A stretch of DNA of 64,000 nucleotides. Source: Gloeocapsopsis crepidinum LEGE 06123 (GTDB lineage Bacteria > Cyanobacteriota > Cyanobacteriia > Cyanobacteriales > Chroococcidiopsidaceae). How positions within the stretch are numbered: position 1 is the stretch's first letter; every line of letters starts with the position of its first letter. Below, piece after piece: positions 1 through 8,080 of this stretch. A program made the position numbers and the translations under genes. The stretch spans positions 62,001 to 126,000 of the forward strand of contig NZ_JADEWN010000006.1 of NCBI RefSeq assembly GCF_015207655.1, given 5' to 3'. The notes under the pieces are model-generated. The model had not been told where the DNA came from. It searched no databases and saw nothing but the letters and a program-made list of their open reading frames with translations.

Positions 1-32
1 TGGCTCGTGCATCTTGATACAAATTTTCTACT

Positions 33-302
33 TTAATGAGCTTTTGATCCACAACTAAAATTTTTATTAATATTCTCAGCCTTTTGCCTTCTACCTTCTG
101 CCTTTCTTTGTAAAGTTTGAAATTCTAGATGTAGGATGTGGTTGGAGGTTTGCAATAACGTCATTGAATCGGCACGAATTGGTTCTAAACTTAATTCGGT
201 TTTGAGTACCTGGATATCAGATACTTGAGATGACAATAGCCAACGCACAAAATTTTGGGGATAAAGTTGAGCTAGATATTTGCAAATATTGTCATAAGCC
301 AA
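33..302 (-). pseudogene. N-terminal relic of an Rpn-family/DUF4351-type putative nuclease gene
   Basis: The first ~60 residues (starting AYDNICKYLAQLYPQNFVRW, later LELSLEPIRADS-like and HLEFQTL) look like the start of the cyanobacterial Rpn/PD-(D/E)XK 'recombination-promoting nuclease/putative transposase' family, whose members run to roughly 250-300 residues. After HLEFQTL the frame enters low-complexity RKAEGRRQKAE, which is the translation of a common intergenic repeat (AGAAGGCAGAAGG-like), and stops. The first codon is TTG rather than ATG. I read this as a gene cut short by a repeat insertion or deletion, not as a working 89-residue protein. Family assignment is from memory of the N-terminus. 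Confidence 0.55.
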
Positions 303-320
303 TCGCGATGTACCTTTATT

Positions 321-1085
321 TTGAAACTAGAAGCTGTGTCACCATTTTTATTCGTAACCGACTTAGATAATACCCTCGTAGGCGATGACGAAGCCCTATC
401 AACACTCAATGATAAATTGAGTCAGCATCGCCAGGAACATGGAACAAAGATCGTTTATGCTACAGGGCGATCGCCAGAACTATACCGCCTACTGACAAGC
501 GAAAAGACTCTTCTTGAACCTGATGCTTTGATTACTTCAGTGGGAACTGAAATATACCTCAACGGTAGCGACACTCCTGACTCTGGATGGAGTACAAAAA
601 TTGCTCAAGGCTGGAATCGCGATTCGATTGTGGCGGCAAGTGCGCATTTTGCTGATTTAGTTCCGCAACCTGATTCAGAACAGCGTCCGTTTAAAGTCAG
701 CTTTTTCTTAACTCAATCCGTTTTTGGTGAAGTGATTCCCCAACTAGAAACTTTGTTGCAAAACCGAGGGTTAGATGTCAAGCTGATCTACAGCACAGGT
801 CAAGATTTAGATATTTTGCCGCGCAACAGCGATAAAGGGCTAGCAGTGCAATTTCTGCGTCAACAATGGGAAATGTCCCCCGAACAAACTGTTGTGTGTG
901 GTGACTCTGGCAATGATATTGCTTTATTTTCTAGTGGACAAGAACGCGGAGTCATTGTCGGAAACGCGAGTGCAGAACTTTTAGAGTGGCATAATGCTAA
1001 TCCGGTTGACTATCGCTATCTAGCGCAAGCAGCGTGTGCGGGTGGTATTTTAGAAGGCTTACATTATTTTGGGTTCTTGGGATGA
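321..1085 (+). CDS. spp: Sucrose-phosphate phosphatase (HAD superfamily)
   Basis: Hydrolyses sucrose 6-phosphate to sucrose, the last step of the cytosolic compatible-solute pathway. HAD motif I is [10 protein letters not shown] (residues 14-23, nucleophile Asp14), motif II lies in [10 protein letters not shown] (about 46-55), and motif IV is [13 protein letters not shown] (about 190-202). The 254-residue length fits the compact cyanobacterial S6PP form without a plant-type C-terminal domain. The listed start is TTG at 321; GTG at 336 is an alternative, and there is no ATG nearby, so the start is uncertain. The stop codon overlaps the ruvA start (ATGA), implying translational coupling. No sucrose-phosphate synthase gene is in the window. 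Confidence 0.9.
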   Translation: MKLEAVSPFLFVTDLDNTLVGDDEALSTLNDKLSQHRQEHGTKIVYATGRSPELYRLLTSEKTLLEPDALITSVGTEIYLNGSDTPDSGWSTKIAQGWNRDSIVAASAHFADLVPQPDSEQRPFKVSFFLTQSVFGEVIPQLETLLQNRGLDVKLIYSTGQDLDILPRNSDKGLAVQFLRQQWEMSPEQTVVCGDSGNDIALFSSGQERGVIVGNASAELLEWHNANPVDYRYLAQAACAGGILEGLHYFGFLG

Positions 1086-1708
1086 TTAGTTATCTCAAAG
1101 GTGCGATCGTTGGTGTAGACAAAAGCAATAGCAATCGTGTCATTCTCACTTTAGATGTGAATCAGGTAGGTTATGACTTGCAAATTCCGGCGCGTTTTGT
1201 TGAGGAATTACCAGCAATTGGGGAAACAGTACAAGTGTTTACGCATCTACAAATGCGAGAAGAACAGCCCTTGCTATATGGTTTTGGTTCAGCCGCGCAG
1301 CGCGATTTGTTTCGTCAGCTAATTAGTGTCAGTGGTATTGGCGCCCAACTCGCGATCGCGCTACTAGATACATTAGATCTACCTGACTTAGTGCAAGCTA
1401 TTGTGAGTGGCAACACGCAGTTACTGATTCAAGCGCCAGGTGTTGGTGGCAGAACAGCAGAACGCATTTCTTTGGAGTTAAAAAAGAAGCTAGCTGATTG
1501 GCGCACGACTGCTGGAGTTGTTGCTATGACTTCTGGAGGACCTCCACCTGCAATTTTTGAAGATGTGCAAATGACACTATTAGCTTTAGGTTACAGTGCC
1601 AGTGAAGTTTCTCAAGCAATTACTGCGGTGAGTGACAGTGCGATTCTACAGCAAAACGCTAATGCTGAGGAATGGATTCGCCAGGCGATCGCGCATTTAA
1701 GCGGTTGA
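1082..1708 (+). CDS. ruvA: Holliday junction branch migration protein RuvA
   Basis: Tetrameric DNA-binding subunit that holds Holliday junctions for the RuvB motor. The 208-residue product begins [13 protein letters not shown] (OB-fold domain I), has two helix-hairpin-helix motifs (VSGIGAQLA at about 74 and [20 protein letters not shown] at about 109) and ends in the flexible domain III that contacts RuvB ([14 protein letters not shown]). The ORF track starts upstream at 1034, inside spp; the ATG at 1082 is preferred because it gives the family's N-terminus and overlaps the spp stop by 4 bases (ATGA). ruvB and ruvC are not in the window. Confidence 0.95.
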   Translation: MISYLKGAIVGVDKSNSNRVILTLDVNQVGYDLQIPARFVEELPAIGETVQVFTHLQMREEQPLLYGFGSAAQRDLFRQLISVSGIGAQLAIALLDTLDLPDLVQAIVSGNTQLLIQAPGVGGRTAERISLELKKKLADWRTTAGVVAMTSGGPPPAIFEDVQMTLLALGYSASEVSQAITAVSDSAILQQNANAEEWIRQAIAHLSG

Positions 1709-1730
1709 AAGCATAGTAGTTAGTGAATAG

Positions 1731-1839
1731 TTTTGAGTTTTGAATTGTGAATTTTGAGTTGAAGAAGTAGGAGTTTTGAGTTTTGAATTGTGAATTGAAG
1801 AATTTTTTTAACTCTCTTAAACTCAACACTTCACGACTC
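1731..1839. repeat. AT-rich intergenic repeat between convergent ruvA and the DHS-like gene
   Basis: A 23-bp sequence containing GAGTTTTGAATTGTGAATT occurs twice (1731-1753 and 1774-1796) and is followed by an oppositely biased block (AACTCAACACTTCACGACTC at 1820-1839) that recurs exactly at 35354-35373. Related GAGTTTTGA/AACTCAAAACT blocks lie at about 39500-39560, 42100-42235, 48520-48580 and 58980-59000. No open frame of interest is present here. Confidence 0.7.
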
Positions 1840-1880
1840 ATAACTCATAACTCTCTTAAACTTCCTGACCTCTGCTATAT

Positions 1881-2990
1881 CTAGCCGCTAGCGCCTACTA
1901 GTTGTGCTTGCTGATAGTCTTGCTGCAGCTTACGATACATTTCCTCGCGGCGGTCGTATAAGCGTTTTAATGAACGAGGTTTGCACTGGTTGATGACATA
2001 AGCTGTGATGATGGGTAATGCGATCGTACTGTCGGTATAGCAAACAACTGTACTGGGTAACTCTTCAGGGTCTACTTTACCCCAGCTGACAGCTTCACTC
2101 GGAGTTGCGCCAGAAAGCCCGCCAGTATCAGGTCGCGCGTCGGTAACTTGCACAAAGTAGTCGTGACCGCGTTCTTCTAAGCCTAAAACTTCGTGCAGTT
2201 GCGGTTGTGTTTGCAACAAAAAGTTCTTTGGGCTACCACCACCAATAATGACCGCAGCACTTTTCCCTTCGACACCAGCATCCCCAGACTCACGGGCACA
2301 GTAGGCGATCGCGGCAGTTTCATTTACATCAATTGCGGGATCTATTATCATATTTGACCCCGATAAAGATAATGCTGCGACGTTCATTCCAATCGAACTG
2401 TCGCCAGGAGAAGAAGTATAAATAGGAACACCGCATTCGTAGGCTGTTGCTAACAAGCAAGAATGTTCTACACCAACTTGTTTTTCGACTTCTCGGACGT
2501 ATTTACCTAACAGATTATGAAATTCAGCCGTTCCCATGCGTTTTTGAAATGGTTCGGCTTGGATAATTTTCCGAATGAAATCGTCTGTTCCCAGCAGCAC
2601 ATCATAATCAAAAATAATGTCATAAATACGGATTGTGCCTTGCTCGCGTAGTTTGACATCATCTAAGAAAGGACTGCTACTATACAACTTCATTCCTAAG
2701 CCGTAGTGCAAATCGTGGTAAAGGTTAGCGCCAGTACTGATAATCCAATCAACAAAGCCATGACGCATTAATGGTGCAAGCGCAGAAACTCCAAATCCTG
2801 CTGGAGTCATCGCGCCAGATACACTCAAGCCTACTGTCACGCCTTCTTGTAGCACTTCGCGGCTAAGTAGTTGACAAATTTCCCGTAACCTTGCTGAATT
2901 ATATGCAGTGAAGTAGTTATCAATTAAGTCTACGACACCAATATCTGATGGTATTGGTACTGGTGCAATTTTTTTGCTAGGTATTGCCAT
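1881..2990 (-). CDS. Deoxyhypusine synthase family protein
   Basis: Member of the deoxyhypusine synthase fold, NAD-dependent enzymes that transfer the aminobutyl group of spermidine. The hallmark EAVSWGK, which carries the catalytic lysine of the eukaryotic enzyme, is present as [14 protein letters not shown] near the C-terminus, along with the glycine-rich [11 protein letters not shown] and the NAD-site-like DSSIGMN. Bacteria lack eIF5A, so the substrate is more likely a small polyamine acceptor (homospermidine synthase-like); this is inference. The ORF track begins at 3044, but ATG at 2990 ([12 protein letters not shown]) has a GGGAG ribosome site 8 bases upstream and is preferred, giving 369 residues. 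Convergent with ruvA. Confidence 0.85.
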   Translation of the reverse strand: MAIPSKKIAPVPIPSDIGVVDLIDNYFTAYNSARLREICQLLSREVLQEGVTVGLSVSGAMTPAGFGVSALAPLMRHGFVDWIISTGANLYHDLHYGLGMKLYSSSPFLDDVKLREQGTIRIYDIIFDYDVLLGTDDFIRKIIQAEPFQKRMGTAEFHNLLGKYVREVEKQVGVEHSCLLATAYECGVPIYTSSPGDSSIGMNVAALSLSGSNMIIDPAIDVNETAAIAYCARESGDAGVEGKSAAVIIGGGSPKNFLLQTQPQLHEVLGLEERGHDYFVQVTDARPDTGGLSGATPSEAVSWGKVDPEELPSTVVCYTDSTIALPIITAYVINQCKPRSLKRLYDRREEMYRKLQQDYQQAQLVGASG

Positions 2991-3108
2991 GATTTCACTC
3001 CCATTGATGGATCGCCCCGATCTAATGTAGCTAGGTTTTGGCAACTAGTGAGCTATTTCGATCTCGACGTGCCACTTATATCGGTGACAAAGTAATTCGG
3101 TGGCGATG

Positions 3109-3939
3109 TCATTCATCACGATCGTTGGCAAATGTTTTGAATTCGATGGCATCGTGACTACAAAAGAGGCGAACATCGCGGTGATTGATCGATAGTGTGT
3201 GTAGCTGTGCTTGATTGTGAAGCCGCGCTTTGCGATCTACCTCCATCATCGACTGATAAACTCGTAGCCCTGGCGTGCAGTGTCGATTTAAGGCATCCAT
3301 CTCGTGTCGGTAGAAGTAGGCATCGCCTGCATGTAAAAGCCAGCCGTCCGGTGTTTGAATGGCAATGCCAGCATGACCCCGCGTGTGACCCGTTAGCGGA
3401 ATCAGCAGAATTTCTGGTGGCAATCCAGCAAGATCGCGGACTGCCTCAAATCCATACCAAGGTTCGCCCCCTGCCGTATAGTATTGCCAGTGTTTAACTT
3501 CATCCCACTGCTGTGACCGATAACGCCGACTTGCGATGAAACCATGCCGATCTTGGGCTGCCTCAATCTCAGTCTGCATGACATGTACTGTTGCTTCAGG
3601 GAAATCTTCTAAACCGCCTGCATGGTCGAAATCGAGGTGAGTTAGCACAATGTGGCGCACGTCATTAGCAGAAAATCCCAGATCCTTAATTTGTGCGATC
3701 GCCGTATATTTACGATCAAACTGGATATTATTAAACTGGACGAAAAACGGACTCAGCCGCGAGTAAGGCGACTGGACATCACGCAAGCCAAAGCCAGTAT
3801 CAACTAGAACAAGTCCCTGATTCGTCTCAATCAGCAGACAGTGGCAGACAAGGTGAGAGAATAAGCCACGGCTAAAGCCATCGAAAAGTGCGCCGCCGAT
3901 TGGGCACATACAGCCGCAGTTGAGATGATGAATGTGCAT
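3109..3939 (-). CDS. MBL-fold metallo-hydrolase
   Basis: Metallo-beta-lactamase fold hydrolase. The zinc-binding motif THLDFDHAGG (His101, Asp103, Asp105, His106) is intact, followed by LTGHTRGHAG (third His), LHAGDAYFYRHE (bridging Asp) and a final CSHD His, so a binuclear metal site is likely. The layout (N-terminal VLVDTGFG, HxDxDH, GHTxGH) is that of the lactonase/AttM-like and generic hydrolase branch; the substrate cannot be told from sequence. It is 276 residues, with no signal peptide. The next gene upstream is the relic of a yellow/MRJP-type gene; there is no sign that they formed a unit. Confidence 0.85.
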   Translation of the reverse strand: MHIHHLNCGCMCPIGGALFDGFSRGLFSHLVCHCLLIETNQGLVLVDTGFGLRDVQSPYSRLSPFFVQFNNIQFDRKYTAIAQIKDLGFSANDVRHIVLTHLDFDHAGGLEDFPEATVHVMQTEIEAAQDRHGFIASRRYRSQQWDEVKHWQYYTAGGEPWYGFEAVRDLAGLPPEILLIPLTGHTRGHAGIAIQTPDGWLLHAGDAYFYRHEMDALNRHCTPGLRVYQSMMEVDRKARLHNQAQLHTLSINHRDVRLFCSHDAIEFKTFANDRDE

Positions 3940-3981
3940 AAGTAGTTTGTGTGCCAGTTATTTGAGCGAAATATGAGTTCA

Positions 3982-4314
3982 TCACAGCAGCACAGGTTGA
4001 GCGTCGATGCGAATGCGAAAGAGCGTGTAGGCTTTTTGACGCAGGTCTTTTCCCTTTTGATACTTCGCCTGACGGTGCAACTGGTTGGCGGTGACGTAGA
4101 GGTAGCCATTGGTGACAACTGAAAGCGTATCTGTCCACATCAAACGTGGGACATGTAGTACTGTTTCCCATTCTCCTTGAGTAGAACGCCAGAGAATTGC
4201 TTGATACTCATAATTGGTAGCATTGACTAACCACTCTTCCATGTCTCCTAGATCTAGATCGCGAACAAGTCCGGTAGCTTCAGGTAAATCACTTGTTGGC
4301 TGAACCTGGCTCAT
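3982..4314 (-). pseudogene. C-terminal relic of a yellow/major royal jelly protein (L-dopachrome tautomerase-related) family gene
   Basis: The stretch LMWTDTLSVVTNGYLYVTANQLHRQ followed by GKDLRQKAYTLFRIRID matches the conserved C-terminal blade of bacterial MRJP/yellow-type beta-propellers (typical form WPDTL...GYLYFT.NQLHR...DLRQ.PY.LFRI). Those proteins are about 350-400 residues; only about the last 90 remain. The ATG used by the ORF track lies inside the end of the SDR gene (26-base overlap in another frame), so it is probably not a real start. I see no other piece of the propeller upstream. Best read as a truncated remnant fused by deletion to the 3' end of the SDR gene. Confidence 0.6.
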
Positions 4315-5086
4315 TGAGCTTGCGGTTCATCTCAGCTGTCACTGTATCCGGTAAGATAGTGCCAATCGCGCCTTGAACTTTCGTCTTCAGCGATTCTGCT
4401 AAGGTTGCATCTTTACCTGCCATTAAAGCCTCAAATCCTTGCTTTGCGACTTCAGCTGGATTGTCCTTTTTATCCGCACCCACTTTCGTATCATCTAGAC
4501 CCGCACGGTGGAAGAAGTTAGTCTCAGTGGCTCCAGGCATGAGTGCAGTAACAGTGACACCCGTATCCTTTAACTCGTTGCGAATCGCTTCGGAAAACGA
4601 ATGAACGAATGCCTTAGATGCCGCATAAACTGCTTGGAACGGACTGGGCATTTGGGAAACGATCGACGACGTAAAAAGAATTTTTCCGGCACCGCGATCA
4701 ACCATATCTTTCACTACTCGTTTAGCCAGATGAACCGTTGACGCAACGTTCAGCTCGACCAAATTCAGTTCTTCCTGTAAATCGGTTTTAGTGAACTCGC
4801 CACCGACACCGACACCCGCATTGATCGCGATCGCATCTATAGGTCGTCCCGTCGCCTGAATCTGTTTATAGAGCGTCTCGACACCATCATAAGTGGCAAG
4901 ATCCGCCTGCACTGTCTCGACCTTGGCACCCAATTCCTCGAAAGCTTGAGCCGCTTCATTGATGCTTGAACCTGTAGCTGTAACTAAAAGATCAAAACCA
5001 TTTTGGGCGAACTGTTTAGCGAGTTCATAGCCAATACCGCTGGAAGCACCCGTCACGACAGCCAAGGGTCGGGTTAACGAATCCAT
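4289..5086 (-). CDS. SDR family NAD(P)-dependent oxidoreductase
   Basis: Classical short-chain dehydrogenase/reductase of 265 residues. Cofactor motif TGASSGIG at 12-19, the NAG-type motif as INAGVGVGG (about 88-96), the catalytic Ser in FTSSIVSQ and catalytic YAASK (about 155-159). An Ala at the end of beta-2 (TATGSS) suggests NADPH, though this is weak evidence. C-terminal wording (MPGATETNFFHRAGLDDTKV) is that of the YqjQ/DltE-like 'SDR family NAD(P)-dependent oxidoreductase' group often annotated as stress-related. Substrate unknown. ATG start at 5086 is clear. Confidence 0.88.
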   Translation of the reverse strand: MDSLTRPLAVVTGASSGIGYELAKQFAQNGFDLLVTATGSSINEAAQAFEELGAKVETVQADLATYDGVETLYKQIQATGRPIDAIAINAGVGVGGEFTKTDLQEELNLVELNVASTVHLAKRVVKDMVDRGAGKILFTSSIVSQMPSPFQAVYAASKAFVHSFSEAIRNELKDTGVTVTALMPGATETNFFHRAGLDDTKVGADKKDNPAEVAKQGFEALMAGKDATLAESLKTKVQGAIGTILPDTVTAEMNRKLNEPGSANK

Positions 5087-5213
5087 AACTATGTAAACTC
5101 CTATTACTCAACGATTATTTGCCACAGCAAGTCTCATGTTCGCTGTTGACTCTTACAAAGTTAGGATGGCAGATAGGTGGTTACGTCTTTCTCAGGATTG
5201 ATTGCTCGTGAAC

Positions 5214-5375
5214 TTAACTAGCAAAAGCAGGAGTTGGGCGATCGCGTAATGCCGAGGCAACGGCTACGAGATTTGCGGCGGCTGCCTCTCCAGATTTTTG
5301 TGACCACTTATGTTTGTCATTTATTTGTAGATAGGACTCTCCTGAACCTGGATCTTTATCATTACAAATGAAGAC
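5214..5375 (-). pseudogene. C-terminal relic of a flavodoxin-like NAD(P)H-dependent oxidoreductase
   Basis: Not in the ORF track. Reading the minus strand into the TAA at 5214-5216 gives an open stretch with NDKDPGSGESYLQ, DKHKWSQKSGEAAAANLVAV and ALRDRPTPAFAS. From memory this resembles the C-terminus of bacterial 'flavodoxin family' NAD(P)H oxidoreductases (pattern GPG.SYL...H.W...T...A.NLV..A..L...P.P). Upstream of about 5375 the similarity is lost and the cobO promoter region begins on the other strand, so only about 50 residues survive. Together with the MRJP relic it flanks the intact SDR gene. The rest of the 5087-5408 gap shows nothing else I recognise. Confidence 0.45.
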
Positions 5376-5408
5376 AAAATATAGTTGTAATTTGATTATT
5401 TTAGAAGT

Positions 5409-6086
5409 ATGACAATTAAGACCTCCACGAATCTAAATCCAGATGTAGAAGCTGAACGCTTGAATCAAGAAGCAACGGCTTCATCACTAACGGAAGAACA
5501 ATATCAGCGCAAAATGCAGCGGCGTAAAGAAGTGCAAGAAAAGCGCGTCGCCCAAGCATCACAAGAAAAAGGCTTAATTATTGTTAATACTGGTAACGGT
5601 AAAGGAAAAACAACAGCAGCGCTAGGGATGGTATTGCGATCGCTTGGTCATGGATATAAAGTAGCAATTGTCCAATTTATTAAAGGAGCTTGGGAACCTG
5701 CAGAGAAAGCAGTTCTCAGTCGCTGGGCAGATCAGTTACAATTCTATGCAATGGGTGAAGGATTTACTTGGGAAACTCAAAACCGCGAACGTGATATCCA
5801 AAAAGCTAATGAAGCATGGGAAATTGCGTTAAACTGCATCTGTAATCCTGACTTGAGATTAGTACTGTTAGATGAAGTGAATGTTGCCCTGAAATTAGGT
5901 TTTTTGAGTGTTGACACAGTGCTAGCAGGTCTAGAGCAAAAGCCAAGTGATTCCCACATAATTTTGACAGGGAGAGGCGCACCAGCGGTTTTAATTGAAC
6001 GCGCTGACTTGGTAACTGAAATGACGCTAGTCAAGCATCCTTTTCGCGAACAAGGTGTCAAAGCCCAACCAGGAATTGAGTTTTAA
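5409..6086 (+). CDS. cobO: Cob(I)yrinic acid a,c-diamide adenosyltransferase (CobA/BtuR type)
   Basis: ATP:corrinoid adenosyltransferase that makes the Co-C5' bond of adenosylcobalamin or its precursor. The P-loop is GNGKGKTT (62-69), unusual in orientation for ATP and typical of this family; LLDEVNVALKLGF is the Walker-B-like region and ILTGRGAP a conserved late motif. About 55 charged residues precede the catalytic core, as in other cyanobacterial members. No cobalamin riboswitch was recognised upstream and no other cob genes are nearby, so it is a stand-alone copy. Confidence 0.93.
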   Translation: MTIKTSTNLNPDVEAERLNQEATASSLTEEQYQRKMQRRKEVQEKRVAQASQEKGLIIVNTGNGKGKTTAALGMVLRSLGHGYKVAIVQFIKGAWEPAEKAVLSRWADQLQFYAMGEGFTWETQNRERDIQKANEAWEIALNCICNPDLRLVLLDEVNVALKLGFLSVDTVLAGLEQKPSDSHIILTGRGAPAVLIERADLVTEMTLVKHPFREQGVKAQPGIEF

Positions 6087-6251
6087 CATGAGCAATAAGC
6101 AATTAGCTTTGTATCTGTGATATAGATGGCAACACTCAACATAGTTGGAACACTATCGCAACTCAGAACAATTGCCCCAACTAACTTTTAGCCTTGAACC
6201 CGAAGGTTTGTGTTAGCGTCTCTAACCTCTGAGTCCTAAGTTCTATTGTAC

Positions 6252-6824
6252 TTAGTTGGAATAGTAATTTTGACAAGTTTGGAGAATTTGGCGATCGCCA
6301 GTACTCACTTCAGGCAGTTGATAATATTCTTGCAAGGCAACAGCGTAAGGATAAGCGATCGCATCAAATTCTTCTCCAATTCTTGGTTTATCACCCGCAG
6401 TAGCAATTTGTTGCGGTTGCGCTGCTGTATCTTCGTCAGCAGAGGGCGCATTAGCAACCATTAAAGCGAGTTCACCTAAGTTGATATTGCCAGAAAAACA
6501 ACTAAACTCTGAATAAGGTAAGTAAAATGCCCCAATTACCTTACCTTGATGCAATTCAAACACCATATATTCTTGCCCAATTTGCTGCGGTTGTGGTGCT
6601 CTGCCGTATAAGTATACGCCGTCTTGCTGTGGTAGTTTTCCTCGCAAGGCTGGAAACGTATCTTTACCTGAAATATTGACGTTATTTCTGCCTGGTGAGG
6701 CAGCGATCGCAGAAGGCATTAACCCTGGCATAACTTCACTCGTAAAAATGCCCATTCCTAGGAGCAAACTAGCCAGTGGAACTTGTAATAACAAACTACA
6801 TAATGATGATAATTTATTAATCAT
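6252..6824 (-). CDS. Secreted hypothetical protein, cyanobacterial
   Basis: 190 residues with an N-terminal hydrophobic signal (LLLQVPLASLLLGMGIF) and a probable AxA cleavage near SAIAASPG. The mature part contains GVYLYGRAPQPQQIGQEYMVFELHQGKVIGAFYLPYSEFSCFSG, a beta-rich pattern found in unnamed cyanobacterial exported proteins, and a C-terminal pair of cysteines may form a disulfide (FSCFSG and QTCQNYY). No catalytic motif is visible. It converges on cobO with about 165 bases between the stops. Function unknown. Confidence 0.7.
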   Translation of the reverse strand: MINKLSSLCSLLLQVPLASLLLGMGIFTSEVMPGLMPSAIAASPGRNNVNISGKDTFPALRGKLPQQDGVYLYGRAPQPQQIGQEYMVFELHQGKVIGAFYLPYSEFSCFSGNINLGELALMVANAPSADEDTAAQPQQIATAGDKPRIGEEFDAIAYPYAVALQEYYQLPEVSTGDRQILQTCQNYYSN

Positions 6825-7151
6825 TAGATTAAAGTGGGGGCATTATCCTGCGTTACTTAAAGCATAGCTAATTAGTTATATACAATTATTCCTTCGCAAG
6901 TTGGACTTTATTTTTAACAGAACTTAATCATGAAACGAAGATAATCTTCTTGTAGTAGGTAGACAAAAGCCGAGGCAATAGGTTATCTGTTATTTCTACA
7001 GAAGTTATTAACGCTTTTCCAGAAAAACGTTATCCTACTGCTAAATTCAGTTATTAGCGCGTGATATTAAGTCTAGGCTTCCTCGTTGTGTAATTTTAGG
7101 ATTTTGAATGGTGGGTAAGGCTAAATATTATCTACTTGCAATCCGACTCTC
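6825..7151. other. Intergenic gap, nothing recognised
   Basis: AT-rich spacer between the start of the secreted protein gene and the end of the sulfotransferase gene, both on the minus strand. It must hold the promoter of the former. No ORF, RNA fold or repeat was recognised. Confidence 0.5.
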
Positions 7152-8066
7152 TTAGTTTTTCATTAAAGTATATGCACCACTGATATTTGGCAGAGGATCT
7201 TGCGAATATAGTGTGTCCAGTCCAAAAAGACTCAGAATCTCTATTGCCCTTTCTAGTTGCTCGTCTGTAATGTATTTTTTCCAACTATCAACTACATTAC
7301 CTGTAGTAATAATCGCACTTTCTTGCCGACTTGTCGCAGAAGGCTTATTAAGAATTGCAAAGACTGTGTCATCAAATTTTTTGCCTAAAAATGTAAATAA
7401 ACGTTCAATTTCTGCTTTAGGCTCTTTACAAAAATTTTCGTAGAAAGCTAGATGAATCTCTTGTGGAGCAAACTGTTTTAAAGGAACATAATTTTCTAAG
7501 CACCAGAGAAATATCTGCTTTTCAAAATCAGTTTTGGCTGCTATGATTTCCTGCTTAAATGGTTGTAAAAAATCTTCGACTAATTCTGGTTGTGCTAACA
7601 GTTCATCTAAATGATTACCCCAGCCCAAGTGAAGTTTAGAGTTGACAACAGCACATGGATGCCTAAACAATAAGATGATGGGAACCTCTGGAAAGTTGCG
7701 GTGTAGCCATTTCAATAAAAAATTTGCTCTAATATCTTTAATCATTCGTTTTTGACAAAATACTTTTTTATTAAACTGGTCCGTCCACCGATTTTTGATT
7801 TTTCCAGATAATATAGCTTTTGTCGGTTGAAGAAACTCTTGGTGTTGGTTATCTGGTCTTAAATATTGTCGATATCTAAAATGCTCAACTAGCTCTACTT
7901 TATAGGGATGAAAAGGCTCAAATATATCTCGATAATCATTATTATAGTTGATAATAGAAGAAACCCAGGTTGTGCCACTTCTACCAGTTCCTGCTAGAAA
8001 AATTGCTTGTCTGTAATCTGAATTTAGCTCTAAAAAAAGTTTTTTTTCACGACTATTTTTTAACAT
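7152..8066 (-). CDS. Sulfotransferase family protein
   Basis: PAPS-dependent sulfotransferase, 304 residues. The 5'-phosphosulfate loop AGTGRSGTTWVSSI (25-38) and the 3'-phosphate region ILLFRHPCAVVNSKLHLGW (about 130-148) are both intact. The remainder fits the Sulfotransfer_1/3 fold. Last gene of a minus-strand cluster with two GT4, one GT2 and an ABC exporter; only 14 bases separate it from the upstream GT4. This suggests sulfation of an exported polysaccharide or glycolipid (inference). The acceptor cannot be derived from sequence. Confidence 0.88.
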   Translation of the reverse strand: MLKNSREKKLFLELNSDYRQAIFLAGTGRSGTTWVSSIINYNNDYRDIFEPFHPYKVELVEHFRYRQYLRPDNQHQEFLQPTKAILSGKIKNRWTDQFNKKVFCQKRMIKDIRANFLLKWLHRNFPEVPIILLFRHPCAVVNSKLHLGWGNHLDELLAQPELVEDFLQPFKQEIIAAKTDFEKQIFLWCLENYVPLKQFAPQEIHLAFYENFCKEPKAEIERLFTFLGKKFDDTVFAILNKPSATSRQESAIITTGNVVDSWKKYITDEQLERAIEILSLFGLDTLYSQDPLPNISGAYTLMKN

Positions 8067-8080
8067 TTTTATGAATAAAT

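Noticed and set aside
1-60. Alternative minus-strand frame at the left edge (KILVVDQKLIKVENLYQDARA)
   Set aside because: Open to the window end but too short, with no recognisable family; might be the end of a neighbour gene outside the window.
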